Positions 36,702-46,329 of a DNA stretch of 64,000 nucleotides are shown one piece after another (position 1 is the first letter of the stretch; every line of letters begins with the position of its first letter). Origin of the DNA: Fodinibius salsisoli. Its GTDB lineage: Bacteria; Bacteroidota; Rhodothermia; Balneolales; Balneolaceae. The stretch lies in the NCBI RefSeq assembly GCF_026229185.1, contig NZ_JAGGJA010000014.1:44167-108166 (forward strand), read 5' to 3'. Below the pieces are notes generated by a model, which worked only from the letters and a program-made list of their open reading frames with translations, searched no databases and had not been told where the DNA came from. Made by a program: the position numbers and the translations under genes.

Positions 36702-38261
36702 TCAGATAGACTCTATGTGCTGAAATGATCGGTTAAATGTAATATGCCTGGAATCAGACTTACTTTCCGGGAAATCCGTGCGTGTATGCACGCCACGACT
36801 TTCCGTTCGTTCCAGGGCAGCCCGTGCAATTAACTCTGCCAGCTGCAGCAATCCCCGTGACCGGATAGAAAAGTATTCTTCCGCTTGGGTTGCCAATAGA
36901 TTCGACAAATTTTGTAACTGCCCAACGGCATAGGTTAATCCCTCTTGGTTACGCTGAATACCTACATGCTGGCTTAGTAAGCCTGATACTTTTTGCTGCA
37001 GATCGGTAAACTGTTTGGATGCCCCTTCGTCGATATCAAATCCACCCACGGATATTGTACCTGTTGAACCGCTGTAATACCGGGCGTGATCGACGGCCCG
37101 TTTACTAAAGACCAGACATTCAAGCAGTGAATTGCTGGCCAACCGATTAGCACCATGCACCCCTGTTGCGGCCACTTCGCCACATGCATATAACCCATTG
37201 ATCGAGGTCTGAGCATCTAAGTTGGTAGCCACACCACCAATACAATAATGAGCAGCCGGTGCTACCGGAATACCTTCCTTTTCAATATCGATACCGTGCT
37301 CCTCAATCTTTGTGAAAATATTGGGGAAATGGGCCCATAATTTATCTGCTTCGAGATGACGAACATCCAGGTAGACACAGTTGCTTTGCTGTTGTTGAAT
37401 CTGGCGGAAGATTTCCTGAGATACGACATCACGGGGAGCCAATTCTTGCTGGGGATGATCCTCCATGAATCGCTCCCCCTCTTCATTAAACAAGTAGGCT
37501 CCTTCTCCCCGCACGGCCTCGCTAATTAAAAAAGTTGAACCATCATTAGCATAAAAAGCAGTAGGATGGAATTGAACCAATTCAAGATCCTGGAGCGTAG
37601 TTCCAATATTGTACCCCAGCCAGAGACCATCTCCCGTTGAGGTATGGGGATTAGTACTGCGTTGAAATAGGCCCGAGTAGCCCCCTGTTGCCAGGATAGT
37701 CACCGGGCTTTGTATTTGTATCGTTTGGTTTTCGTTATACAGGTATGCCGCAGCTCCCTGGCAGGAATCCCCATTACGAAATAATTCATAGACAAAAGCC
37801 CGTTCGGTAATAGAAATATTGGGTTCTTCCTGAACCAGTGCCGTCAAAAATTCAATTAATGCTTTACCGGTTGCCGCGCCATTGGCGTGCAAGACCCGAC
37901 GGTTTGAGTGCCCGCCTTCCAATCCCAAATCCAGCGCCCCGTTCGTATGGTCGAAAACCATGCCAAGGTCGATACATCGTTGTACTTCACGTGCCCCTTC
38001 TTTGACCAGAAGATCTACCGCTTCTGTATTACAGAGGGCACGTCCGGCATCAAGTGTATCGCTTTTATGACTCTGAAAGGTATCTTCGCCATCTAAAACA
38101 GCAGCGATTCCACCCTGAGCCCAATAACTGCTACTATCTTCTAAATCAGACTTCGTTACAAGTGTAACTTGCCCATACTTGCTGGCATGCAAAGCAGCAT
38201 TTAAACCGGCTGCACCACTGCCAATAACGAGAAAGTCTGTACTGAGCGTTGTGCTGTTCAA
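36702..38261 (-). CDS. nadB: L-aspartate oxidase
   Basis: NadB oxidises L-aspartate to iminoaspartate, the first step of NAD synthesis. The FAD-binding FLVIGSGAAGLNAALHA is at about residues 10-26; SSYWAQGGIAAVL follows near 43. The active-site region ELVQFHPTAFY is near 235 and the C-terminal FAD contact GLYACGEVAATGVHGANRLA near 340-360. At 519 residues it is full length. It leads the nadB-nadC-nadA operon. Confidence 0.96.
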   Translation of the reverse strand: MNSTTLSTDFLVIGSGAAGLNAALHASKYGQVTLVTKSDLEDSSSYWAQGGIAAVLDGEDTFQSHKSDTLDAGRALCNTEAVDLLVKEGAREVQRCIDLGMVFDHTNGALDLGLEGGHSNRRVLHANGAATGKALIEFLTALVQEEPNISITERAFVYELFRNGDSCQGAAAYLYNENQTIQIQSPVTILATGGYSGLFQRSTNPHTSTGDGLWLGYNIGTTLQDLELVQFHPTAFYANDGSTFLISEAVRGEGAYLFNEEGERFMEDHPQQELAPRDVVSQEIFRQIQQQQSNCVYLDVRHLEADKLWAHFPNIFTKIEEHGIDIEKEGIPVAPAAHYCIGGVATNLDAQTSINGLYACGEVAATGVHGANRLASNSLLECLVFSKRAVDHARYYSGSTGTISVGGFDIDEGASKQFTDLQQKVSGLLSQHVGIQRNQEGLTYAVGQLQNLSNLLATQAEEYFSIRSRGLLQLAELIARAALERTESRGVHTRTDFPESKSDSRHITFNRSFQHIESI

Positions 38262-38288
38262 ATTATTTGGATTCCTAAAATTTCACCC

Positions 38289-38320
38289 TAAATATAAGGC
38301 ATTATTGGCAAGCTCCCCAA
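38289..38320 (-). promoter_or_regulatory. Putative promoter of the nadBCA operon
   Basis: On the minus strand TTG (38320-38318), a 21-base spacer and TATATTTA (38296-38289) approximate the TTG/TAnnTTTG promoter type. The -7 element lies 27 bases before the nadB ATG and directly after the dnaK terminator. Confidence 0.35.
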
Positions 38321-38329
38321 GATAATAAA

Positions 38330-38359
38330 AGAGCCCTTCATTTTTATATGAAGGGCTCT
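38330..38359 (-). terminator. Rho-independent terminator of dnaK
   Basis: AGAGCCCTTCAT (38330-38341) and ATGAAGGGCTCT (38348-38359) form a perfect 12-bp stem with a 6-base loop. On the minus strand it is followed by TTTTATTAT. It lies 25 bases after the dnaK stop. Confidence 0.95.
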
Positions 38360-38384
38360 AATTTATTCGATTGTACGGCTGCTT

Positions 38385-40349
38385 TTATTCTTTGTCGTCT
38401 TCGTCAACGACCTCAAAATCAGCATCAACCGCATCGTCTTCATCATCCTGATCGGCTGCTTCTGCATCATTTGCTCCATTAGCAGCTGCACCGGCTGCGC
38501 CAGCGGCAGCACCTGCAGCGCCAGGACCAGGTTGACCTTGTCCCTGAGCAGCAGATTGATAAATTTCCTGAGAAGCTTCAGACCACGCTTCGTTCAGCTC
38601 GTCCATGGCTTCATCAAGTTCATCGACCTTTTCTTCATCATGCAGCTTCTTAACATTCTCGAGGGCTGCTTCGATCTTCTCCTTGTTGTCATCAGAGATC
38701 TTATCTCCGTGCTCATCCAGTTGCTTACGTGTCGAGAAGACCAGGCTATCGGCTTTATTTAACTTCTCGGCACGTTCACGGATGCGTTCATCCTCTTCGG
38801 CATGTTCTTCAGCCGATTCCTTCATTTTTTCGATTTCTTCCTCAGAAAGACCGGAAGAAGACTCGATTCGGATGCTCTGTTCCTTGCCGGTACCTTTATC
38901 CTTGGCACTAACATTCAGCACACCGTCAGCATCAAGGTCGAAGGTTACCTCAATCTGAGGTACGCCCCGAGGTGCCGGTGGAATTCCATCCAAGTGGAAG
39001 CGGCCCAGTGTTCGGTTATCCTGCGCTTTGGCACGTTCGCCCTGCAGTACATGAATTTCTACACTGGTCTGGTTGTCAGCCGCGGTAGAAAATGTTTCCT
39101 TTTTACTGGTCGGGATAGTCGTGTTTGACTCAATCAGCTGTGTTGACACACCGCCCAGCGTCTCGATACCGAGGGTCAATGGCGTAACATCAAGCAGAAC
39201 CACATCGTCAACATCGCCCGACATAACTCCGCCCTGGATGGCAGCACCGACGGCCACTACTTCATCAGGGTTCACGCCCTTGCTTGGATCTTTACCAAAG
39301 AATTCTTTGACCACTTCCTGGATTTTAGGGATCCGTGTAGATCCACCCACCAAGATAACTTCGTCAATTTCGTTCTTGCTCAATCCTGCATCACTCAGCG
39401 CTTTTTTGCAAGGCTTAACCGTCTTCTGAACCAAGTCATCAATAAGCTTTTCAAACTGTGAACGACTTACATCCACATTCAGGTGCTTAGGCCCGGAATC
39501 CGTAGCTGTAATAAACGGCAGGTTCACATTCGTTTTCTGCGAGCTGGAAAGCTCAATCTTGGCTTTCTCTGCGGCGTCTTTCAATCGCTGCATTGCCATT
39601 GGATCTTCTCGCAGGTCGATACCTTCATCCTTCTTAAATTCTTTGGCCAGATGATCAATCAGTCGAGAGTCGAAGTCATCTCCACCAAGGTGCGTATCTC
39701 CGCTTGTGGACTTCACTTCAAAGACGCCCTCACCCAATTCAAGGATAGAGACATCAAACGTACCGCCACCCAAGTCATAAACAACGATGGTTTGATCCTG
39801 GTCTTTCTTATCGAGACCGTACGCCAGCGAAGCTGCTGTCGGCTCGTTAATAATACGCTTTACATTCAGACCGGCAATATCTCCAGCCTCTTGCGTAGCT
39901 TTACGTTGTGCATCGTTAAAGTAAGCAGGTACCGTAATAACGGCATCTGTTACCTTTTCACCGAGATATTCTTCGGCGGTCTGCTTCATTTTTTGCAGTA
40001 CCATTGCAGAGATCTCCTGTGGCGCATACTTGCGATCTTCAATCTGAACGCGAGCGGTATCATCGTCGCCTTTAACGATCTCATAAGAAACCTGTTTGGA
40101 CTCTTCCTTGACCTCGTTGAAAAAACGGCCCATGAAGCGCTTAATAGAAGAAACAGTTTTCTCTGGATTCGTAATGGCTTGTCGCTTAGCGGGTGCGCCC
40201 ACCAAACGTTCTCCGTCTTTGGAGAAGGCTACAACTGATGGAGTTGTTCGGCCACCTTCAGAGTTTTGAATAACAGTGGGTTCGTTCCCCTCCATAACGG
40301 CAACGCAGGAGTTGGTCGTACCCAAGTCAATTCCTATGATCTTTCCCAT
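38385..40349 (-). CDS. dnaK: Chaperone DnaK (Hsp70)
   Basis: DnaK is the ATP-driven Hsp70 chaperone. The N-terminal [19 protein letters not shown] is at residues 5-23; the ATPase motifs [16 protein letters not shown] (about 195) and [17 protein letters not shown] (about 335) are intact. The substrate-binding part contains [14 protein letters not shown]. The C-terminal lid ends in an Ala/Gly-rich linker and an acidic tail of D/E residues. Length is 654 residues. It follows hsp20 by 126 bases on the same strand; no grpE or dnaJ is adjacent. Confidence 0.97.
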   Translation of the reverse strand: MGKIIGIDLGTTNSCVAVMEGNEPTVIQNSEGGRTTPSVVAFSKDGERLVGAPAKRQAITNPEKTVSSIKRFMGRFFNEVKEESKQVSYEIVKGDDDTARVQIEDRKYAPQEISAMVLQKMKQTAEEYLGEKVTDAVITVPAYFNDAQRKATQEAGDIAGLNVKRIINEPTAASLAYGLDKKDQDQTIVVYDLGGGTFDVSILELGEGVFEVKSTSGDTHLGGDDFDSRLIDHLAKEFKKDEGIDLREDPMAMQRLKDAAEKAKIELSSSQKTNVNLPFITATDSGPKHLNVDVSRSQFEKLIDDLVQKTVKPCKKALSDAGLSKNEIDEVILVGGSTRIPKIQEVVKEFFGKDPSKGVNPDEVVAVGAAIQGGVMSGDVDDVVLLDVTPLTLGIETLGGVSTQLIESNTTIPTSKKETFSTAADNQTSVEIHVLQGERAKAQDNRTLGRFHLDGIPPAPRGVPQIEVTFDLDADGVLNVSAKDKGTGKEQSIRIESSSGLSEEEIEKMKESAEEHAEEDERIRERAEKLNKADSLVFSTRKQLDEHGDKISDDNKEKIEAALENVKKLHDEEKVDELDEAMDELNEAWSEASQEIYQSAAQGQGQPGPGAAGAAAGAAGAAANGANDAEAADQDDEDDAVDADFEVVDEDDKE

Positions 40350-40412
40350 AATAGTTATTTATGATTTTTTGTTGGTTATTTAATTCTTTTGTAAAAATCT
40401 TTTGTGCTTGTC

Positions 40413-40433
40413 ATCCCGAACTTATTTCGGGAT
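40413..40433. repeat. Hairpin between hsp20 and dnaK
   Basis: ATCCCGAA (40413-40420) and TTCGGGAT (40426-40433) form a perfect 8-bp stem with a 5-base loop. No T-run follows on either strand, so it is more likely a dispersed palindrome or an RNA-processing/stability element in the hsp20-dnaK transcript than a terminator. Confidence 0.6.
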
Positions 40434-40475
40434 CCAGATGCTGATCTGCCAGCCGGCGGACAGCATCATAAGGCT

Positions 40476-40913
40476 CTATTTAATTGGTATTGATGTCGCA
40501 TCATTGAGAACATCAGACTTTGGCATCGTGATCGAGAGCACCCCATCTTTAAACCGGGCGTCTGTTTCAGCCGTATTTACATTTTCCGGCAGTGCGAATG
40601 AACGGGAAAAGACCCCCGTCGACCGCTCTTGCCGGCGATAGGTGCTCCCATCGTCTAATTGACCAGTGCGTTCTCCTTTGACGGTCAAAACATGCTCTTT
40701 CAGAGCAATATTAATTTCTTTTTTTGATAAACCCGGTAAATCGAGCTTAATGATAAAAGTTTCGTCACTTTCAATGATGTCACAGTCGGGTCTAAAATCA
40801 TGCCCCTTGTCTTCAAGTGGCACAACCCGTTCTACAAAATCTTGGATATCTCTACCAAGCTTTGTTAACTGTTTTTCGATATCAATGGTAAATTCATTCA
40901 TGGAGTAACCCAT
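40476..40913 (-). CDS. Small heat-shock protein, Hsp20/alpha-crystallin family
   Basis: A 145-residue ATP-independent holdase. The alpha-crystallin domain spans about 45-140: DIIESDETFIIKLDLPGL, KEINIALKEHVLTVKGER and the GVFSRSFALPENVN segment, ending with the usual DGVLSITMPKSD. There are two possible starts, ATG at 40913 and ATG at 40901; the latter gives MNEFTIDIEKQL and is also plausible. It lies upstream of dnaK on the same strand, so the two chaperones probably share a heat-induced transcript. Confidence 0.92.
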   Translation of the reverse strand: MGYSMNEFTIDIEKQLTKLGRDIQDFVERVVPLEDKGHDFRPDCDIIESDETFIIKLDLPGLSKKEINIALKEHVLTVKGERTGQLDDGSTYRRQERSTGVFSRSFALPENVNTAETDARFKDGVLSITMPKSDVLNDATSIPIK

Positions 40914-40925
40914 TAATTGATGTTC

Positions 40926-40939
40926 GCTCTTATAAGAGC
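40926..40939 (-). promoter_or_regulatory. Palindrome in the hsp20 leader
   Basis: GCTCTTATAAGAGC is a perfect 14-base palindrome ending 13 bases before the upstream hsp20 start codon. As RNA it would form a GCTCT/AGAGC stem with a TATA loop, weak enough to melt with heat. Confidence 0.4.
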
Positions 40940-40983
40940 AATCACAATGCCAAGTTACTCCGGCAGGATTATTTTATGACGTA

Positions 40984-41001
40984 TTGACATTATTGTGTCA
41001 A
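40984..41001 (-). promoter_or_regulatory. TTGACA-N6-TGTCAA inverted repeat upstream of hsp20
   Basis: A perfect 6-bp inverted repeat with a 6-base spacer, 71 bases before the upstream hsp20 ATG. Read on the minus strand, TTGACA is followed 19 bases later by TAAAAT, which would resemble a -35/-10 promoter; it may alternatively be a repressor site. I looked for the CIRCE heat-shock operator and did not see it. Confidence 0.45.
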
Positions 41002-41038
41002 CAACAGGCAGGATTTGTCAAATTTGCGGATTGAAGCA

Positions 41039-42328
41039 TCAATTCGTCAGCACTTGCAGGTCATCCCAAAAGCCAGGATACGAAATGGCCGTACACTCGC
41101 CATCACGAATTTCAGAAGGGTCATCTGCCATTGAGGCGAGCACCGCCGCTGACATAGCAATCCGATGATCATGATAACTGTCGAAAACAGCAGGCTTTGG
41201 TGTAAATCCAGTATGGCCTTTAATTTCGAGGCCATCATTAAATTCTTCAAAATCAGCACCGGCAGCTTCCAGCATTTCAGCCAGGGCGTGCAGACGGTCG
41301 GTCTCCTTATGGCGAAGCTCTTCGGCTCCGGAAATGCGGGAAACGCCGTCAGTAAACAGCATGGCTATTGCCAGAATAGGAATTTCATCAATGCAGTTGG
41401 GAACCACTTCTTCGGTTATCTCAACCGGCTTAAGCGAAGAACTGCGAATCGTAATATCGCCAATGGGTTCTGCTCCTTCCCGCTGCTGGTTCGCAACAGT
41501 AATATCGGCATCCATCTGCTTCAGGATCTCTAAGGCCCCGGTCCGGGTGGGATTCAACCCTACTGCAGGTAAAGTGATTTCTGCATCCTGATGGATAGCA
41601 CCGGCAACCAGCCAAAATGCTGCCGCTGAAAAATCGTTCGGCACCCGGTACGATTGTTCCGGTATGACATCCTCCCGGCTTGCACTAATCACTTTTTTAT
41701 TATCCATTTCTTCAATAGATAAGCCAAGCAAACGTTCAGTATGATCCCGACTGGGAAGCGTTTCAATAACTTCCGTAGGATCCTCACCAAAGAGTCCGGC
41801 AAGCAGGACACATGATTTTAACTGAGCACTGGCAATAGGGAGTGGAAAGTACAGGGGTTTGACAGGCCCTTCTCGGTTTATGTTCAACGGAGCATAATCC
41901 GCCTCACGTGCTTCAATTATTGCCCCCATTTCCGTAAGGGGATCGATGATACGCTTCATAGTACGTGCTGAAAGCGATTCGTCACCCGTCAGCCGTGCCG
42001 ATACTCCAGATCCGGCAATAATGCCGCTAAGCAACCGCATCGTCGTTCCGGAGTTACCACAGTCTAAATCTTTGGATGGTGTTTGCAATCCATCGCGCCC
42101 CTTGCCTTCCACAATGACCGTATTATCACCCGGTTCTTCAATAGTAATGCCCAACCGTCGGAGGCAATCCAGCGTGCTATGCGGATCGGCTGCCTCAGAA
42201 AAATTAGTGATGGCCGAACGTCCATTATGCAGAGCGGCAAACATGGCCGAGCGGTGCGAAATGGATTTATCTGCTGGTAAGTCTATTTTTCCCTGGAGTG
42301 TTGTCGCCGGTTGTACTTCGTAATTCAT
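41039..42328 (-). CDS. aroA: 3-phosphoshikimate 1-carboxyvinyltransferase (EPSP synthase)
   Basis: AroA joins shikimate-3-phosphate and PEP in aromatic amino-acid synthesis. Starting at the ATG 42328 the protein reads MNYEVQPATTLQGKIDLPADKSISHRSAMFAAL, with the substrate-binding DKSISHR near residue 20. LDCGNSGTTMRLLSGIIAG lies near 85-103, RVPNDFSAAAFWLVAGAIH near 228 and EELRHKETDRLHALAEML near 335. It is about 429 residues long, as expected. The ATG overlaps the stop of the TPR-protein gene (TAATG), so translation is coupled. A longer upstream frame exists but lies inside that gene. Confidence 0.95.
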   Translation of the reverse strand: MNYEVQPATTLQGKIDLPADKSISHRSAMFAALHNGRSAITNFSEAADPHSTLDCLRRLGITIEEPGDNTVIVEGKGRDGLQTPSKDLDCGNSGTTMRLLSGIIAGSGVSARLTGDESLSARTMKRIIDPLTEMGAIIEAREADYAPLNINREGPVKPLYFPLPIASAQLKSCVLLAGLFGEDPTEVIETLPSRDHTERLLGLSIEEMDNKKVISASREDVIPEQSYRVPNDFSAAAFWLVAGAIHQDAEITLPAVGLNPTRTGALEILKQMDADITVANQQREGAEPIGDITIRSSSLKPVEITEEVVPNCIDEIPILAIAMLFTDGVSRISGAEELRHKETDRLHALAEMLEAAGADFEEFNDGLEIKGHTGFTPKPAVFDSYHDHRIAMSAAVLASMADDPSEIRDGECTAISYPGFWDDLQVLTN

Positions 42329-45300
42329 TAATTTGTTGAGTTCAATAATCGTTGTGCTTCCTGCGCCTGGGGAGTGTCCGGGTGGTTTTCTGTAAGTGTA
42401 TTTAATATTTGGCGGGCCTCTCCCGGTTGCTCCAGTTCGATAAAACATTCTGCTTTCTTCAGCAGGGATTTAGCCACCCAACTGTCGAAAGCTTCATACA
42501 ATACACTAACTTTGGAATACGATTGTATTGCTTCCTGAAAATTTCCATTACGTTGGTCAGCGACCCCAATTAAATATTGAGCTTCAGCTCCGACCTGCGT
42601 TGTATTTGCCTCTGCCACTAAACTCAGCAAATCCTTTGCATCCTGGTAGGCGCCATTCTGTAGAGCCACTTTACCAAGACCTACATTGGCCGGAGCGTGA
42701 CTGCCGTTGATCTGCAAGGCAGCACGATATTCTTGTTCAGCTTCAGAAATGTTGTTCATCGCTATCTGGGCATTCCCCATTCCAATATGTGCCTCAAGAC
42801 GAAATTTATTGCCGCCCTGTTCAAGCAGCTGGCTGTAATAATCATAGGACTGTTGATCGTTACCTCGTTTTGCGGCAATGCGTCCCAGAGCCGCTAATGC
42901 GGGTCCTGCGCGCTCTGAGTCAGGATATTCCTGCACTATTGTCTGGTAGGCATTTACTGCTTCAGCCATACTATTATTTTGCTCATAGGCATTCGCCAGG
43001 TTATAATGAGCATCCGGCAATAAGTCTTCACTATTGGTGATACGAATATATTGTTGAAACTCATCAATAGCCGCCTGGTAATCACCGGTTTGCATCAATT
43101 TGTCGGCCTTGCGGAAACGCAGACGGTCGGCCATCGAGGTCTGTGGATTTTCTTCCAAAAAGTCTTCCAGAACCGACGATGCTCCATCTGGATTTCCAGT
43201 GGAAGCTTGGGCATACTCAATACCGTTGGCCGCCTCAATGATATAATCACTATTGGGGTACTTTTGCATCACGGCTTCATAAGCAGCAATCGCCTTGTCG
43301 TAATCACCGGCATTGTAATAAGTATCACCAATGTTATACTGTGATCGGGCGGCCCAGCTCGTTCCAGGATATTTGTTGATAACCGTTTGAAATTCTTCTA
43401 CAGCCTGACTGTAGTTACCCGTATTCAGATAAATGTAAGCGATATTATATTGTGCCTGCTGACTTAACTGACTCCCGGGATAGGTTTCCAGAAACCTGCG
43501 GAATGTTGTTACCGCATCATAGGTGCGCTCGCTGCGATAATAGCTGTTAGCAATCTGAAACAAAGCATAATCCCCGCCTGGTTCAGCATTTAGCGCCTGC
43601 TTGTACGTTGCGATAGCCTGATCATAGCTATCCAAAGCATAGTAGGCGTCCCCAATACGAAGACGCGTATCGGTATCATAAGGGTATAGAGCCGTTTCAG
43701 GAGCTTCGTAATTCTGTAAAAAGTTATTCAGTGGATCAATGGCTTGTTCATAGCTCCCCATTTTAAAATAACTCCAGCCCAAGGAATAATTAGCGGGCCC
43801 CACTAATTCGTGGCCGGAATATTGCTGAATAAACTGGGAAAACTGGTTCGCTGCCGGACCAAATTCCTCCATGTTATAATAGGCATCCGCACTCCAGAAA
43901 AGCGCTTCCGTACCGACTTCTTCATTGGGAACCTCATCATAAAGAGACTCAAAATTAGCTTGCGCCTCTTCATAAGCCTGGTTGCTATACTGTACCCACG
44001 CCTTTTGGAAACGAGCCTCTCGCTTCACGGCAGGATCCACATCGGTAACTTGTTCGGCCGCCTCAAACGCCTGAATAGATCGTGTAAATTCTTCATTAGC
44101 AAAATAGGCTTCGCCCAAGAGGGTATATATTTTACCGGCCCAAGCCAATGAATCCGCAGACTCGGCATTACGTACCAAAGGCAGAAGTACTTCAATAGTT
44201 TCGGAATAGTTACCCACTTCGTATGCCGTTATCGCCCATTCGTAATAGGTCTGCTCTACCCAGGGACCTTCCTTAAACCGTTCGCCAAAACCGCGGAATG
44301 TGTCCATGGCCTCACGGTATCGTGATCCCAGCTTTTCATTTACGGCCTTATAGTAAATCGCTTTTCTAGCCAGTTCATCTTCCCCTTTGGAAGCCTTTTC
44401 AAACTCATCAGAAGCCCAGTGGTAAATTTCCTGTTTATGGTACAACCATCCCAGTCCATAGTGTGCATCCCGCTCTTGCGGAGTGCCTTTGGTTCGGTTA
44501 ATGTACTCTAAATAACTTGCTGATGCTTTATCAAAATTTTCCAGGTAATTGTAACTCTCTGCAATAAGCAAAACAGCCTTGGTCTTCATCTCCTCATCCA
44601 GGTACGGCATAGCATCTTCAAAAGCTCCGATGGCCTCCTCGTACCGCTCCTGCTGATAATAAGATTCACCAAGCGCCATTGCCGTTCGCCGCGTAATCTC
44701 AGCATTCGGATACCGCTCCTTCAAGAGCTCAAAGGCATCGGTAGAGGCATCGTACTTATTTTCACTCAAAAACAGGCGTCCGCGGGCATACAGCGCTTTG
44801 GGGGCCCAGTCTGAGCCTGGAAACTTATCAGCCAGAGTCAAAAAGTATTGCCTGGCCTGTTCGGTATCTTCCGCTTTAGCGGATGTCTCTCCCATCCAGT
44901 AGTAGGCCTCGGCGGCTTTCTTCTTGGGCAAGCCCAAATCAAGGGCGCGTTGGTAATATTCAATAGCCTTGCCATACTGCTTTTCACCTTCGGCCTGCTT
45001 TCCTAATTCGAACAATAACTTTGTAGCGGAGGAAGAATGCGGATAATCGGCAATAAATTGTTCGTAATAAGAGAGGTTATTTACAGAATCAACCTGTCCT
45101 CGCGCCCGTGCTATGTATAACTGAGCCGACGGGATAAGCTGGTGATCCTCGTAATGGCTCACAAACTGCTCCAACTCGCCGATGGCCTCCTCATAAAGAC
45201 CCTGGTCGAATAATGTTACTCCCTGCTGATAAAATTGAGTTGAAGGCTTTTGCACTTCTTGAGCATAACTCATTGCGATAAAGCCAAGTACAAGAAGGAA

Positions 45301-45333
45301 AAGAGAACTAAAGAATTTAAGCGTTTTTACCAT
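42328..45333 (-). CDS. Large periplasmic tetratricopeptide-repeat protein
   Basis: A 1001-residue exported protein built almost wholly of TPR units (about 25 helix pairs). A signal peptide (VKTLKFFSSLFLLVLGFIAMSYA) is followed by repeats such as GLYEEAIGELEQFVSHYED, KYDASTDAFELLKERYPNA, NYSQAVEEFQTVINKYPGT and DYDKAIAAYEAVMQKYPNS. No catalytic domain is seen. Proteins of this sort act as scaffolds for outer-membrane or cell-envelope complexes; the role here is unknown. The stop codon overlaps the aroA start. Confidence 0.88.
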   Translation of the reverse strand: MVKTLKFFSSLFLLVLGFIAMSYAQEVQKPSTQFYQQGVTLFDQGLYEEAIGELEQFVSHYEDHQLIPSAQLYIARARGQVDSVNNLSYYEQFIADYPHSSSATKLLFELGKQAEGEKQYGKAIEYYQRALDLGLPKKKAAEAYYWMGETSAKAEDTEQARQYFLTLADKFPGSDWAPKALYARGRLFLSENKYDASTDAFELLKERYPNAEITRRTAMALGESYYQQERYEEAIGAFEDAMPYLDEEMKTKAVLLIAESYNYLENFDKASASYLEYINRTKGTPQERDAHYGLGWLYHKQEIYHWASDEFEKASKGEDELARKAIYYKAVNEKLGSRYREAMDTFRGFGERFKEGPWVEQTYYEWAITAYEVGNYSETIEVLLPLVRNAESADSLAWAGKIYTLLGEAYFANEEFTRSIQAFEAAEQVTDVDPAVKREARFQKAWVQYSNQAYEEAQANFESLYDEVPNEEVGTEALFWSADAYYNMEEFGPAANQFSQFIQQYSGHELVGPANYSLGWSYFKMGSYEQAIDPLNNFLQNYEAPETALYPYDTDTRLRIGDAYYALDSYDQAIATYKQALNAEPGGDYALFQIANSYYRSERTYDAVTTFRRFLETYPGSQLSQQAQYNIAYIYLNTGNYSQAVEEFQTVINKYPGTSWAARSQYNIGDTYYNAGDYDKAIAAYEAVMQKYPNSDYIIEAANGIEYAQASTGNPDGASSVLEDFLEENPQTSMADRLRFRKADKLMQTGDYQAAIDEFQQYIRITNSEDLLPDAHYNLANAYEQNNSMAEAVNAYQTIVQEYPDSERAGPALAALGRIAAKRGNDQQSYDYYSQLLEQGGNKFRLEAHIGMGNAQIAMNNISEAEQEYRAALQINGSHAPANVGLGKVALQNGAYQDAKDLLSLVAEANTTQVGAEAQYLIGVADQRNGNFQEAIQSYSKVSVLYEAFDSWVAKSLLKKAECFIELEQPGEARQILNTLTENHPDTPQAQEAQRLLNSTN

Positions 45334-45364
45334 GGGATCCGGGAACCATTTGCTGTTTCAGTTG

Positions 45365-45372
45365 CAAAGATA
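45365..45372 (-). promoter_or_regulatory. Putative -7 element upstream of the TPR-protein gene
   Basis: On the minus strand TATCTTTG followed by C matches the Bacteroidota-type -7 consensus TAnnTTTG. It ends 31 bases before the ATG; no -33 TTG box is evident. The rest of the 302-base gap 45334-45635 shows no gene, terminator or repeat that I recognise. Confidence 0.35.
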
Positions 45373-45635
45373 AATATCGAGGTAATAGTATTTCCGCACC
45401 AGATTATACGAAGCCTTAATGTAAAAAATAAGTTTGAACCCACCTATTATTTTACCATTCTTCTTCATAACCGTAGAACCTTATTCGCTACAGACAATAA
45501 AAGCTACAGATGCTTACTATTCTACGTTTGGCACTACAGATTAGTATAAATATAGAAGCAAAATGTTCCCTTGAAAATAATTCGCGGAGCTAGGTAAACA
45601 GAGATTTGCATTCCTCAAAAGCAGCCCAACAAGGT

Positions 45636-46313
45636 CTACATATCAATATACTTGAGAAGTTCGTCGGCACGATTTTCCAGATCCTGGCTGAAAATTTCAT
45701 TTTCTGAATTTGTAGAAACCACATAATCATAGCGACGAAGCGCTGCAGCTACCCGACTCACATCCTGTAAGTCAAGCTTAAAAGAAACCTCATACGTTTG
45801 CGCATCATGATTGGGTCTTTCTACCGTCACACCCAAAATCTTGGCGTTCTCCGTCTCTATGATATTAACCATTTCGGAGATGGAAAAGTCGATGGGTTCA
45901 AGTGTAACCGATATTACCGACCCGGATTCTGTCAGGTTCAGCATCTGGGGGATCATATCCAGAATACATTCTTTCTCGATGACCCCAAGCATGGTCCATT
46001 CTTTATCTACGACGGGAATCGCCTTACGTTCATACTGTAACATCAGGCGGACTGCTTCAAAAAGATGTTGCCCACGATACACCTTTACGGGCTCATCCAG
46101 TTCCAGGTCGGAAATAGAACGATCCGTTTCATCTTCCGGTAAATCGGAATAATGAACCTGTCCTATAAGCGTATGTGTAGTCGTATCAACTACCGGAAGT
46201 GTTTGAATATCTTCTGCCTCCATGCGTGCTTTGACAGCCTCCACCTTATCACTTCCTGTGAGTGGATCAAATTTGGACGTTATTAAGCTTTTTTTTACCA
46301 ACATATCGGCCAC
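45636..46313 (-). CDS. CBS-domain pair protein with C-terminal ACT-like domain
   Basis: A 225-residue soluble regulator. Two CBS motifs (about 10-60 and 75-125; e.g. QTLPVVDTTTHTLIGQVHYSD and KAIPVVDKEWTMLGVIEKE) usually bind adenine nucleotides. The C-terminal part (about 130-205) contains GSVISVTLEPIDFSISEMVNII and AKILGVTVERPN, which resembles an ACT fold. The layout is close to AcuB-type proteins, but the partner is unknown. It lies 16 bases after hflX on the same strand. Confidence 0.82.
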   Translation of the reverse strand: MADMLVKKSLITSKFDPLTGSDKVEAVKARMEAEDIQTLPVVDTTTHTLIGQVHYSDLPEDETDRSISDLELDEPVKVYRGQHLFEAVRLMLQYERKAIPVVDKEWTMLGVIEKECILDMIPQMLNLTESGSVISVTLEPIDFSISEMVNIIETENAKILGVTVERPNHDAQTYEVSFKLDLQDVSRVAAALRRYDYVVSTNSENEIFSQDLENRADELLKYIDM

Positions 46314-46329
46314 CTTTTGTATCGGTTAC

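Noticed and set aside
39483..40238. Open frame of 251 codons opposite dnaK
   Set aside because: It is antisense to a highly conserved gene, a common shadow effect; no domain is visible.
45250..45549. Frame of 99 codons upstream of the TPR-protein gene
   Set aside because: It overlaps the TPR gene's signal peptide region on the opposite strand and shows no family features.
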